Below are positions 1-6,535 of a stretch of 9,909 bases of DNA, piece after piece. The translations under genes and the position numbers were made by a program. The notes below the pieces were generated by a model. The model was not told the origin of the DNA. It ran no database searches and saw nothing but the letters and a program-made list of their open reading frames with translations. Within the stretch, counting starts at the first letter, position 1. Each line of letters starts with the position of its first letter. Source of the DNA: Caldifarciminota bacterium (GTDB lineage Bacteria > Hydrothermota > Hydrothermia > B15-G9 > WFZT01); the NCBI GenBank assembly GCA_026986235.1, contig JALSOY010000179.1:1-9909 (forward strand). Reading direction: 5' to 3'.

Positions 1-52
1 GGGTTGTAACCCCGTAGTATCTCCTCGTGCGATAGTATTTTACCTGCCTCGA

Positions 53-67
53 GTTTAAAATTTAAAC
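53..67. promoter_or_regulatory. AT-rich perfect palindrome upstream of the nnrE-like gene
   Basis: GTTTAAA-A-TTTAAAC is a perfect 7-bp inverted repeat around a single central A, ending 4 bp before the GAGGAG ribosome binding site of the next gene. In the RNA it would be a weak all-AU hairpin, so an operator is more likely than a terminator. No clear -35/-10 pair is visible in the 83 bases before the gene, and the real promoter may lie outside the window. AT-rich palindromes arise easily by chance. Confidence 0.3.
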
Positions 68-83
68 ACTTGAGGAGACCGGT

Positions 84-1592
84 ATGTATATACTCACACC
101 TGACGAACTTAAAAAAGTTAAAGATGTTGCGATAAAAGAGCTTGGCCTGAAAAGCATAATTCTTACGGAGAACGCTGGAAGAACTGCTTTTTCTGTACTT
201 CTTGAAGAGCTTGAATTTCCTGTAAATCGGGCATCAGTTGTGATTGGAACAGGTAACAACGGCGCTGAGGGCCTCGTCATCGCCCGTTACCTCCTTGAAA
301 AGTCAAAAGAAATCAATGTATTCCTCATCGGTAAGAAAAGATGGCTGAAGAAAGATTCAAGGAATAATTTAAAACTCTTTGAAAAACTTGGTGGAAAGGT
401 ACAGGAAGTAACATCTCAGGATGAGGGTGTGAAAAACTATATACTTACATCGGATCTGATTGTAGATGCATTATTCGGATCCGGGATAAAGGGCAGGGTA
501 AAGGGGGTATATCATGAAATTATCAACTGGATAAACGAGTCCCGGGCATACACTCTGTCGGTGGACATACCGTCTGGAGTGGATCCCTGGAGCGGAAAGG
601 TTCTTGGCGAGGCGGTTTATGCAGACCTCACTGTTACCATGGTGTTCCCCAAGATAGGTAATATATTTTATCCCGGTAAACTCCATACGGGTAAACTGGT
701 TGTTGCCGACACGGGAATCCCTGAGAAGGTTGTGACATCTATAGTAAAGAGAGCCACTTTTGAGGAGGAAGATGCTGCAAAATTTATGATCACCGGTGTA
801 TCCGGTGGAAGGGCACTTTTTATTGGTGAAGGTTCTGTCGTTGCTGCGCGGGCAGCAGTAAGAACGGGCGCTGCCATGTCCTACATCGCCACACCCTTGA
901 AATTAAAGGGGATTATACCCTCCTCGGGACCTGATGTAATTGAACTGCCCGTACGAGACAGAGACGGAATCTTCATCGATAGCTCCATAAAACAGATCTT
1001 TGACTACGGTATCAATTTCAATTCTTTAACGATATCGAGCGATAAATTCCTCACCCCATCGTCATTTCTGAAACTCGTGGAACTGTTCAGAGGGCCTATT
1101 CTTATTGATTTTCAGCCGGATACCCTCTCGGGAATTCATTTAAATAGCCTGAGGCACAGGAAACCACCCGTTATTTTGATGATGAGCCAGAAAGAATTTG
1201 AAGGGTTTTTGAAAACTCAGGGGGTGCGAGGGAATCCCATAAGAACCGGTGCCGGTATCAGGTTTGCCGAAGAGAACGGATTCGTTATAGTGGTCAGAGG
1301 TGCTCCAGCCGTGATTTTCTCTTCAGATGGATACACATGGATAAATTCTACGGGAACTCCTGGAATTTCCTCCGGTGAGACCGGACAGGTACTTACCGGC
1401 ATGATATCCGGTCTCCTTGCCCAGGGTGTTGAGCCTGTAAAGGCTGCTCTTCTCGGTACATTCCTCCACGGTCTTGCAGCTGACATAGGTACAGTGGAAC
1501 TTCCGGGAATTATAGCAGGTGATCTTATTGAATACATACCTGAAGCGATAAAGTACCTGCGCGATTACGAAGAATTTAACGATGATTTCTAA
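84..1592 (+). CDS. nnrE: NAD(P)H-hydrate repair protein: NnrE epimerase domain fused to a degenerate NnrD dehydratase domain
   Basis: In this family the N-terminal domain epimerises R/S NAD(P)HX, and the C-terminal ribokinase-fold domain dehydrates S-NAD(P)HX using ADP or ATP, in the cytoplasm. Seen here: residues 1-215 carry the YjeF_N signature (ENAGR at 30, GNNGAEG at 57, DALFGSG at 128, DIPSGVD at 161). Residues 235-490 align with the dehydratase domain and keep the C-terminal layout (GAPAVI, NSTGTPGISSG, VLTGMISGLLAQG, LHGLAADI). The catalytic region is altered: the usual G-[ST]-G-D reads GETGQ, so the expected Asp is Gln435. The usual GPGLG, DADAL and TPHxGE segments are also unrecognisable. 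The length of 502 residues is normal for the fusion. The start is supported by GAGGAG at 72-77, 6 bases before the ATG. The 3' end overlaps the next gene by 11 bp. I infer an epimerase with a non-catalytic or repurposed dehydratase half; the fold assignment is firm, activity is not. Confidence 0.88.
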   Translation: MYILTPDELKKVKDVAIKELGLKSIILTENAGRTAFSVLLEELEFPVNRASVVIGTGNNGAEGLVIARYLLEKSKEINVFLIGKKRWLKKDSRNNLKLFEKLGGKVQEVTSQDEGVKNYILTSDLIVDALFGSGIKGRVKGVYHEIINWINESRAYTLSVDIPSGVDPWSGKVLGEAVYADLTVTMVFPKIGNIFYPGKLHTGKLVVADTGIPEKVVTSIVKRATFEEEDAAKFMITGVSGGRALFIGEGSVVAARAAVRTGAAMSYIATPLKLKGIIPSSGPDVIELPVRDRDGIFIDSSIKQIFDYGINFNSLTISSDKFLTPSSFLKLVELFRGPILIDFQPDTLSGIHLNSLRHRKPPVILMMSQKEFEGFLKTQGVRGNPIRTGAGIRFAEENGFVIVVRGAPAVIFSSDGYTWINSTGTPGISSGETGQVLTGMISGLLAQGVEPVKAALLGTFLHGLAADIGTVELPGIIAGDLIEYIPEAIKYLRDYEEFNDDF

Positions 1593-2961
1593 ACTCCTGT
1601 TGCTCGTTACGATCAGTTTTCTACAGGCATTAAAGATCGGGAACTTCCTGCACATAAATTCAATTATCAGACAGAACAACCGACTCGTCGTGTCAACCCC
1701 GGGTGGTGTCTTCACTTACGATCTTTTCGAAAATAAGCTGGACAGGTCAGTCATTACCGAGACTCCTGTAAAGCTGGCGTTAATGCAGAATCTTCTCACC
1801 GTATTTTACATCGACATGTATGGTAACCTTTACAGATGGACCACATCATCTGGCAGGGTTTTCTACCTTGCATCCGTGGGGCAGGCTACATCCCTCGGAG
1901 TCTGCTGTGATAAGATATATGTGGAAAATAACGGAACGATCACAGCATTCTCGACATCCGGGTTCAGACTGGGTCGTCAGAGACCCGAGAATGGAACAGT
2001 GTGGGTGGGAAGACTGAATTCGTATTCTAAAGACAGCCTGAAAGTTTCATTCCTTGCACCTTTCTTTTTTTACGACGACCTCGCCGGGAAGGTCGAATTG
2101 ACTTATTTTTACAGGGATTTTAATACACTCTGGGTGGGTACCGACAGAAAGGGCATTTACATGTACGATATGAACCTCAAAACAGTCAGGGACTCCATAC
2201 AGATCGGTCTGGCTTTTGATAAGGTGGAATCCATTATCGGAGTGGATGAAAAGATCTTTTTTGGAGGAGATCGGGGAATTGTTGTGAAAAGAAAGGAAAC
2301 CTGGACACCCATTGAAGCGAAATGCCAGGGAGTTAAGAAAATTGCTATTTTGAACGACACTATTTACTACGAAAATAACTGTGGAATATACCTTCTAACC
2401 CCCAACTGGCAAAAACTGTTTCAGGCTCGTGCAAAACTCCTTGGTATCCACAAAGGGCTGATCGTGATACAGAAAGGCGACTATCTCCTCGAGCTTTCAC
2501 CTGGAGCTAACATCCTTTACAGAGTAAAAACCCCTTACGAGATCTCAGGTATGTGGATTTACAAAGATCAACCTATATTCTTGATAAACAAAAGGGTGTA
2601 CTCACTTGATATGAAACCCCTCAGAAAGTTCAATAAATTCTTTCCAATTTACTCCATGACTTCTCAGGGTGATACAATCTACCTGCTTACAGAAATGGGA
2701 ATTCTTAAATTTTCCGATGGGATTGTTGAGAAGTTTCCCGTTCCACTCAGGCCTGCGTCGGGCATAAGTTATCCCATGGTGGCAGGTAAGAACCGCCTAT
2801 TCATCGGTTCACCCGAAGGAGTGTACATCGTGTACCTGGAAGACCTCTCTTTTCAAAGGTACACTCCAGACCTGAGAAATCCACGGGTGGAGTCCCTCTA
2901 CTTCGACGGTGAGAGGCTTTACATAGGAACGCGCAGGGGGCTTATTATTCTGTCTTTTTAA
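1582..2961 (+). CDS. Secreted beta-propeller protein (two-component-regulator-propeller-like repeats)
   Basis: Function not recognised. The first 16 residues form a typical short signal peptide (M-I-S-K, then a hydrophobic run ending near LQA), so the protein is probably exported to the periplasm or cell surface. The rest is made of beta-strand blades with a recurring pattern of an aromatic or hydrophobic pair, G-[TS], a short turn and G-[VIL]: LVVSTPGGVFTYD at 35, LWVGTDRKGIYMYD at 183, RLFIGSPEGVYIV at 405 and RLYIGTRRGLIIL at 445. This resembles Reg_prop blades of periplasmic sensor proteins, but there is no membrane helix, kinase or output domain after the blades. The ATG lies inside the end of the nnrE-like gene (11-bp overlap, different frame) with no strong ribosome binding site, which suggests translational coupling. 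The 3' end overlaps the convergent regulator gene by 17 bp. The propeller call is fairly safe, the role unknown. Confidence 0.75.
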   Translation: MISKLLLLVTISFLQALKIGNFLHINSIIRQNNRLVVSTPGGVFTYDLFENKLDRSVITETPVKLALMQNLLTVFYIDMYGNLYRWTTSSGRVFYLASVGQATSLGVCCDKIYVENNGTITAFSTSGFRLGRQRPENGTVWVGRLNSYSKDSLKVSFLAPFFFYDDLAGKVELTYFYRDFNTLWVGTDRKGIYMYDMNLKTVRDSIQIGLAFDKVESIIGVDEKIFFGGDRGIVVKRKETWTPIEAKCQGVKKIAILNDTIYYENNCGIYLLTPNWQKLFQARAKLLGIHKGLIVIQKGDYLLELSPGANILYRVKTPYEISGMWIYKDQPIFLINKRVYSLDMKPLRKFNKFFPIYSMTSQGDTIYLLTEMGILKFSDGIVEKFPVPLRPASGISYPMVAGKNRLFIGSPEGVYIVYLEDLSFQRYTPDLRNPRVESLYFDGERLYIGTRRGLIILSF

Positions 2962-5104
2962 TAAGAGAGACGATCTTTTCTGACGGCTCAATCTCGTACC
3001 TCTTCATAAGCGTCTCTCTGTGTATCTCGAAGATCCTCCTTGCGTTGGCTTTTTCTCCCATGGACAAAAGGAGCTGGATGTAGTCGTATGCAATGGTGTC
3101 GTTGGTGGGATCGACAAAAAACGCTTTATCGAGTAAGAACCGTGCCTTCCCGGTGTCACCGCGCTTCGCATACAGATCCTTCAACCTGTTAACGGCCTGA
3201 AAGAATGTGTTTTTCAGTCTCTCACGCTCTATGTATATAAAGTCACTGTAGATATCGTCTTCGAGGAAGTCACCTCTGTAAAGATCAACGGCTTTCTCCA
3301 GGAAAAGAATAGACTCCTCCCCCTCTGATAGGAGGCCTTTTTTGACCTGTGTCTCAAATTCCTCGACATCAAGGTTTACAGTCTCTGTGGAAAATAGATA
3401 CTTCCCCTCTGTGTACACGATTATACGGGGTTTTTCTTCCTTCAATAACCAGGGTTCGATCACATCTCTGAGAATTGAGATGTAAACCCTGAATTTACTT
3501 GAAGTTTTCCGTGGATCTTCACCGGGCCAGAGGGCTTCAAATATGACCTCCCTCGGTATGAGTTTGTTTCTATTAACTATGAAAAACTTCATCAGATCCC
3601 TTGCCACCGGCCTTATCCAGTCCCCGGGTGTGAGTTTATAGGGTCCAATATAGACATCGAGGTGACCGAATGTCGTGATAACAATCCTGTTTTTTGAAAG
3701 ATATTCTCTTACAAGACTTTTGTAAACTTCCTTTTCCTCGTCTTTTTTTACCCTCGACTTGATGGTCAAAAACAGATGGGGATGAAAAACGGGATTTCTC
3801 CTGAGTTCATCAACGACCTCAACGATGTCGAAGCGGCTAAAGAGCCCTTCAATGATCTCCCTGTCGCCGAGAAGGACTCCAGTTCTTAAAATTATTTCCG
3901 GTGATTTCACATCTTCAGAAAGGACCTTTACGACCTCTTTCAAATCATCTCTGAAAAATACAAAGAACCCTGTTCTCCCATATCTCCTTTTCAAACAATG
4001 AGAAATCCTTTCAACGAGACGGAGGGCTTTTCCCCTCTTATCCGCATTTAAAAGGAGCTTCAGATAGAGGGGAACTGTGACGATAAGGTCGTTGCAACAG
4101 TCCCCCTTAAAAATAAGATCGAGTTCACTTTCAACATTCTCACCGGAGAGGGCATCGAGATAAAGCCTGAAGAACTTTGCAAGTCTGTATTCGACAGAGT
4201 CCTCTACCTGCCAGTTTTCGAGCACATATCCGATGTGTTTTTCCACATCCGTGAGGACGCCTTCTTTAAAGTCTAACAATATGCTCAGAACATGATATGT
4301 AATGTTCTCATAACTATTGTCTCTTTCCAGCAAAACATCCTGGAGAAAAGAGAGGGTTTCCCTTGCCTCCTTCAGCTTACCGGCAAGCAGGTAGATTTTG
4401 GCCAGACTTGCGAAGTAGTAACCTCGTCTCGGCTCGTAACCTGCGCAGTTTTTCTTTTTAATCTTCTCCACGGTTTTAAACGCATTTTCAAAGTCTCCAA
4501 GTTCTGCATAAAGTTCCCCGAGGTTGAAAAGTGTCTGGCATAGCACAGGCATTAGATTTTGCCTGTCAGAGACCTTGGCGGCCTCGAGATACATTTCAAG
4601 CGCATTTTTTATGTCGCCCTTCCTGTCGTAAGCAAGGGCGAGGTTGGAAATAGATGTGACGATAAGGTTAATGTCCCCCCTCTCTTTTGAGAACTTCAGG
4701 GCTTTTTTGAGGTATTCTATGCACTCATCGATTCGATTTTGAATGTAAAGACCCTCAACGAGGTCAAAGATGTATGCCGGGTACTGGGCAGTTTTTCTCA
4801 TCTCAGGCTCAATTTTCATAAGATCCCTGACCCCTTTTTCTACATTTCCCTTGAGAATCTCAATCGCACCCGCCTGCCACCTTGCATAACTCCTGATCTT
4901 TGGATCATTTGACTGTAGGACCCTTTTTATCAGAACCTCGGCCTCATAAAGCCTGTTTAAAAATTTATTCCCCACAACAAGCAGAAGGTAAACATCATCC
5001 GTTTTCATGTCGTCGGGAACTTCGTTTAAAAGCTTTAAACCTTCTTCAAATCTCCCCTTGTAGTATAGTTCCTGAACCTTTAATATAACCTTTGCGACAT
5101 CCAT
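2945..5104 (-). CDS. SARP/BTAD-family transcriptional regulator with N-terminal TPR repeats
   Basis: Residues about 1-470 are helical with tetratricopeptide repeats, clearest at 146-178 (NLALAYDRKGDIKNALEMY), 184-218 (NLGELYAELGDFENAF) and 229-258 (LAKIYLLAGKLKEARETL). Residues 473-575 are an OmpR-type winged helix: FGHLDVYIG, then RDLMKFFIVNRNKLIPREV, EALWPGEDPRKTSSKFRVY and ILRD, ending in the wing IIVYTEGKYLF. Residues 577-719 are a bacterial transcriptional activator domain (LDVEEFE, then LYRGDFLED, ERERLKNTFFQAV, KAFFVDPTNDTIAYDYIQLLLSMG). Classical SARPs carry the DNA-binding unit at the N-terminus; here it is C-terminal after a long TPR sensor, as in some large regulators. There is no NTPase domain. 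The gene is divergent from the surface operon across a 57-bp gap holding 11-bp-spaced heptamers, so auto- and cross-regulation is likely. The ribosome binding site is weak. Family call firm, targets inferred. Confidence 0.88.
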   Translation of the reverse strand: MDVAKVILKVQELYYKGRFEEGLKLLNEVPDDMKTDDVYLLLVVGNKFLNRLYEAEVLIKRVLQSNDPKIRSYARWQAGAIEILKGNVEKGVRDLMKIEPEMRKTAQYPAYIFDLVEGLYIQNRIDECIEYLKKALKFSKERGDINLIVTSISNLALAYDRKGDIKNALEMYLEAAKVSDRQNLMPVLCQTLFNLGELYAELGDFENAFKTVEKIKKKNCAGYEPRRGYYFASLAKIYLLAGKLKEARETLSFLQDVLLERDNSYENITYHVLSILLDFKEGVLTDVEKHIGYVLENWQVEDSVEYRLAKFFRLYLDALSGENVESELDLIFKGDCCNDLIVTVPLYLKLLLNADKRGKALRLVERISHCLKRRYGRTGFFVFFRDDLKEVVKVLSEDVKSPEIILRTGVLLGDREIIEGLFSRFDIVEVVDELRRNPVFHPHLFLTIKSRVKKDEEKEVYKSLVREYLSKNRIVITTFGHLDVYIGPYKLTPGDWIRPVARDLMKFFIVNRNKLIPREVIFEALWPGEDPRKTSSKFRVYISILRDVIEPWLLKEEKPRIIVYTEGKYLFSTETVNLDVEEFETQVKKGLLSEGEESILFLEKAVDLYRGDFLEDDIYSDFIYIERERLKNTFFQAVNRLKDLYAKRGDTGKARFLLDKAFFVDPTNDTIAYDYIQLLLSMGEKANARRIFEIHRETLMKRYEIEPSEKIVSLIKKTE

Positions 5105-5109
5105 GGGCC

Positions 5110-5152
5110 TGTTAACTCGATGTTAACTTTTTTGTAACGCTTAAATTGTAAC
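5110..5152. promoter_or_regulatory. Heptamer direct-repeat array, candidate SARP operator
   Basis: Four heptamers read in the same direction on the plus strand: TGTTAAC at 5110, TGTTAAC at 5121, TTGTAAC at 5132 and TTGTAAC at 5146. The first three are exactly 11 bp apart with 4-bp spacers; the fourth is 14 bp further on. They fit T-[GT]-[GT]-TAAC. SARP proteins such as DnrI and ActII-ORF4 are known to bind heptamer direct repeats at about one helical turn, so an array of this form in the divergent gap next to a SARP-family gene is strong contextual evidence of its binding site. Which promoter is controlled cannot be told from sequence. Confidence 0.7.
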
Positions 5153-5159
5153 ATATAAC
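5132..5159 (+). promoter_or_regulatory. Possible promoter of the surface operon, embedded in the heptamer array
   Basis: TTGTAA (5132-5137), a 16-bp spacer and TATAAC (5154-5159) match 4/6 and 5/6 of the sigma-70-type boxes. The -35 box coincides with the third heptamer, which fits an activator that substitutes for a poor -35. Transcription would begin near 5165, so the first gene would need a later start codon or a slightly different start point. An alternative -10 is TGTAAC at 5147, 8 bp after the third heptamer, the distance reported for SARP promoters; it would give a leaderless message starting near the ATG at 5162. Confidence 0.4.
5145..5150 (-). promoter_or_regulatory. Possible -10 box for the regulator gene
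   Basis: On the minus strand TACAAT matches 5 of 6 bases of TATAAT and lies about 40 bp before the regulator start codon. The -35 position (TTTCCT, 5173-5168) is poor. Transcription would start near 5138 and run through three of the heptamers, so a bound regulator could act as a roadblock on its own gene. Evidence is weak, from one box only. Confidence 0.25.
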
Positions 5160-5161
5160 CG

Positions 5162-5338
5162 ATGACCAGGAAATTTCTGACTCTTGAACTGATAATAATG
5201 GATTCCGGAGAGGAGAGGGTGCTCGTGAAAATGCTTGATAACGAGGTAAAGGAGAGGGTATTTCACGCCATTGAAGAGGCAATTAAATTCCTTGAAGGTT
5301 ATTTAACAGAGGCAAGAAAAAAGGAGGTGTCAAAATGA
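5162..5338 (+). CDS. Small 58-residue protein, first gene of the surface operon
   Basis: Function not recognised. The predicted protein begins MTRKFLTLELIIMDSG and ends LTEARKKEVSK. The first part looks like a beta-strand pair (KFLTLELIIMDSGEERVLVKM) and residues 27-54 like a charged amphipathic helix (NEVKERVFHAIEEAIKFLEG). There is no signal peptide or membrane segment, so it is probably cytoplasmic. Its TGA overlaps the ATG of the lipoprotein gene as ATGA, and it carries that gene's AGGAGGTG site, which supports real translation. The start is uncertain: ATG 5162 is the first possible codon (an in-frame TAA lies just upstream) and has no ribosome binding site. GTG 5225 (or ATG 5231) follows a GGAGAGGAGAGG run at 5205-5217 and would give only 37 (or 35) residues. 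It could be a small regulatory or adaptor protein for the operon. Confidence 0.6.
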   Translation: MTRKFLTLELIIMDSGEERVLVKMLDNEVKERVFHAIEEAIKFLEGYLTEARKKEVSK

Positions 5339-5886
5339 GAGCATTTATGCCTCTATTGATTGGTGCATTGGTACTGGTTGGATGTAAGTCCACTGAAGTT
5401 TCCGGCCCCGGAGGTGGAGTCGGAGGCGGTGGTGTCGGAGGTGGTGGAGGTGGTGGCGGATCGACCACCACGGTTACCGTCTCTGGCCGTATCACCGATC
5501 ATGTAGGATTGCAGAATTACAACCTCGAAATAGTCTTCTCCCACGACCAGGTACTGGATGACAACGATTATGAAACCGATCCCGTCCAGGTGGGACTGAA
5601 TTTCTCCAATATTAGCTTTAACATTCCCCAGGGTTATTCCACGAATGACTATATGATAATTTTTGCCCTGAGTGACTGCATGGATGCCGACGGAGACGGA
5701 AATGCAGATGATATAATCTTTGGATGCCATCCTGACATGCAAAACGGAAACTTTTCTCTTATGAGGGTTCAATCAACGGTTTCAAATATCAATCTCGATG
5801 CACAGTACTACTTTGAGAACGCATGCGGGGGTGGAGGCATCCTTGGTGTAAAAAGTATTTATAAAAAACAGGAGGTGAAAAAATGA
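5335..5886 (+). CDS. Gly-rich surface lipoprotein
   Basis: No known family recognised. The N-terminus is a lipoprotein signal: a short charged start, a hydrophobic core and the lipobox LVGC with Cys17 as the lipidated residue. Lys follows, so by the E. coli rule it would go to the outer membrane. A nearly pure Gly tract at 24-42 forms a flexible tether, coded by repeated GGN triplets. The rest (44-175) is probably a beta-sandwich-like domain (VTVSGRITDH, LNFSNISFNIP). At 117-126 there is a DADGDGNADD loop resembling EF-hand or dockerin calcium sites, flanked by Cys115 and Cys131, which could form a disulphide around it. Start: ATG 5335, 5 bases after AAGGAGGTG (5321-5329), overlapping the previous stop. 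Its own stop overlaps the barrel gene as ATGA, so the two proteins are made together and may interact at the outer membrane. Confidence 0.75.
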   Translation: MRAFMPLLIGALVLVGCKSTEVSGPGGGVGGGGVGGGGGGGGSTTTVTVSGRITDHVGLQNYNLEIVFSHDQVLDDNDYETDPVQVGLNFSNISFNIPQGYSTNDYMIIFALSDCMDADGDGNADDIIFGCHPDMQNGNFSLMRVQSTVSNINLDAQYYFENACGGGGILGVKSIYKKQEVKK

Positions 5887-6503
5887 AGAAATACGCCGTT
5901 GCAGTAATCCTTCTACTACTCGGACCTGTGTATTCTTATAACTTTATGAACAAATTTCTCTTTCAGGGCTCCGCTGGCATAGCCATCCCCATAGGGGATA
6001 TGCCCGATATGTTCCCTGAAGATAGGGGCCTTGCCCTCGGTGGTGAAAACGCCTTCAATCTGTCGGGATACTTCTCCTTCGGCTTAACCAGAAACCTCCT
6101 CACCATGCTGGGAATTTCCAGTGCCAGCCACAAAATAAACAAGGCCGGAAACCAGACAGTCGATCCCCATGTCCAGAAGGTCAACGACAAGATTTTTGCC
6201 ATAAAGGGTGCGGTAAGGTATTACTTCCCACTTCCAGACAGACCATTAATGCCCTATGTCCAGGGTGGAGGAGGTCTTTACATCGTTTCAACAGAGGTCA
6301 AGAATGTCGGGCAGGGTACCAAGGCGAAGGCGACACACAATTCGATTGGAATACATGGTGGAGCCGGATTCTACATTCAGCCCAGGAAAACCTTCGGGAT
6401 AGATCTCAATCTCAGCTTTGACTTTATCTTCACGACCACAGATTACAACGACATAAACACGAAGGTGTTTACCATCTCGATAGGTCCTGTATTTGTTTTT
6501 TGA
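5883..6503 (+). CDS. Outer-membrane beta-barrel protein
   Basis: The 206-residue product starts with a classic signal peptide (MKKYAVAV, a Leu-rich core, and a likely cut after VYS at 18). The remainder alternates hydrophobic and polar residues in strands rich in Gly and aromatics: GSAGIAIPIG at 29, LSGYFSFGLTRNLLTMLGIS, VRYYFPL, PYVQGGGGLYIVS, GIHGGAGFYIQP, FGIDLNLSFDFIF and TISIGPVFVF. It ends in Phe, the usual C-terminal signal for BAM-mediated barrel assembly. Size and strand count fit a small eight-stranded barrel of the OmpA/OmpW/OprF-like type. Start: ATG 5883 follows GGAGGTG (5871-5877) by 5 bases, and the ATGA overlap couples it to the lipoprotein gene. It is the last gene of the operon; a GC-rich hairpin follows 7 bp after the stop. 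Specific function unknown. Confidence 0.8.
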   Translation: MKKYAVAVILLLLGPVYSYNFMNKFLFQGSAGIAIPIGDMPDMFPEDRGLALGGENAFNLSGYFSFGLTRNLLTMLGISSASHKINKAGNQTVDPHVQKVNDKIFAIKGAVRYYFPLPDRPLMPYVQGGGGLYIVSTEVKNVGQGTKAKATHNSIGIHGGAGFYIQPRKTFGIDLNLSFDFIFTTTDYNDINTKVFTISIGPVFVF

Positions 6504-6510
6504 ATAAAGT

Positions 6511-6535
6511 GGGGGGCGCGCTTCGCGCGCCCCCC
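6511..6535 (+). terminator. Very stable GC hairpin after the surface operon
   Basis: GGGGGGCGCGC and GCGCGCCCCCC form a perfect 11-bp stem around a TTC loop, 7 bp after the barrel gene's stop codon. Position and strength suggest transcription termination or 3'-end protection. The U-tract is missing: the stem is followed by TTAAAG, so it is not a textbook intrinsic terminator. The hairpin is symmetrical and would also form in a minus-strand transcript. Confidence 0.6.

Noticed and set aside
1..50. End of a tRNA or other RNA gene at the left edge
   Set aside because: GGGTTGTAACCCC is palindromic, but no T-arm with TTCGA, no acceptor end and no CCA are present.
5353..5772. 139-codon minus-strand frame opposite the lipoprotein gene
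   Set aside because: It is antisense to a gene with a lipobox, strong ribosome binding site and coupled overlaps; its composition (Ser/Thr runs) simply mirrors the Gly triplets.
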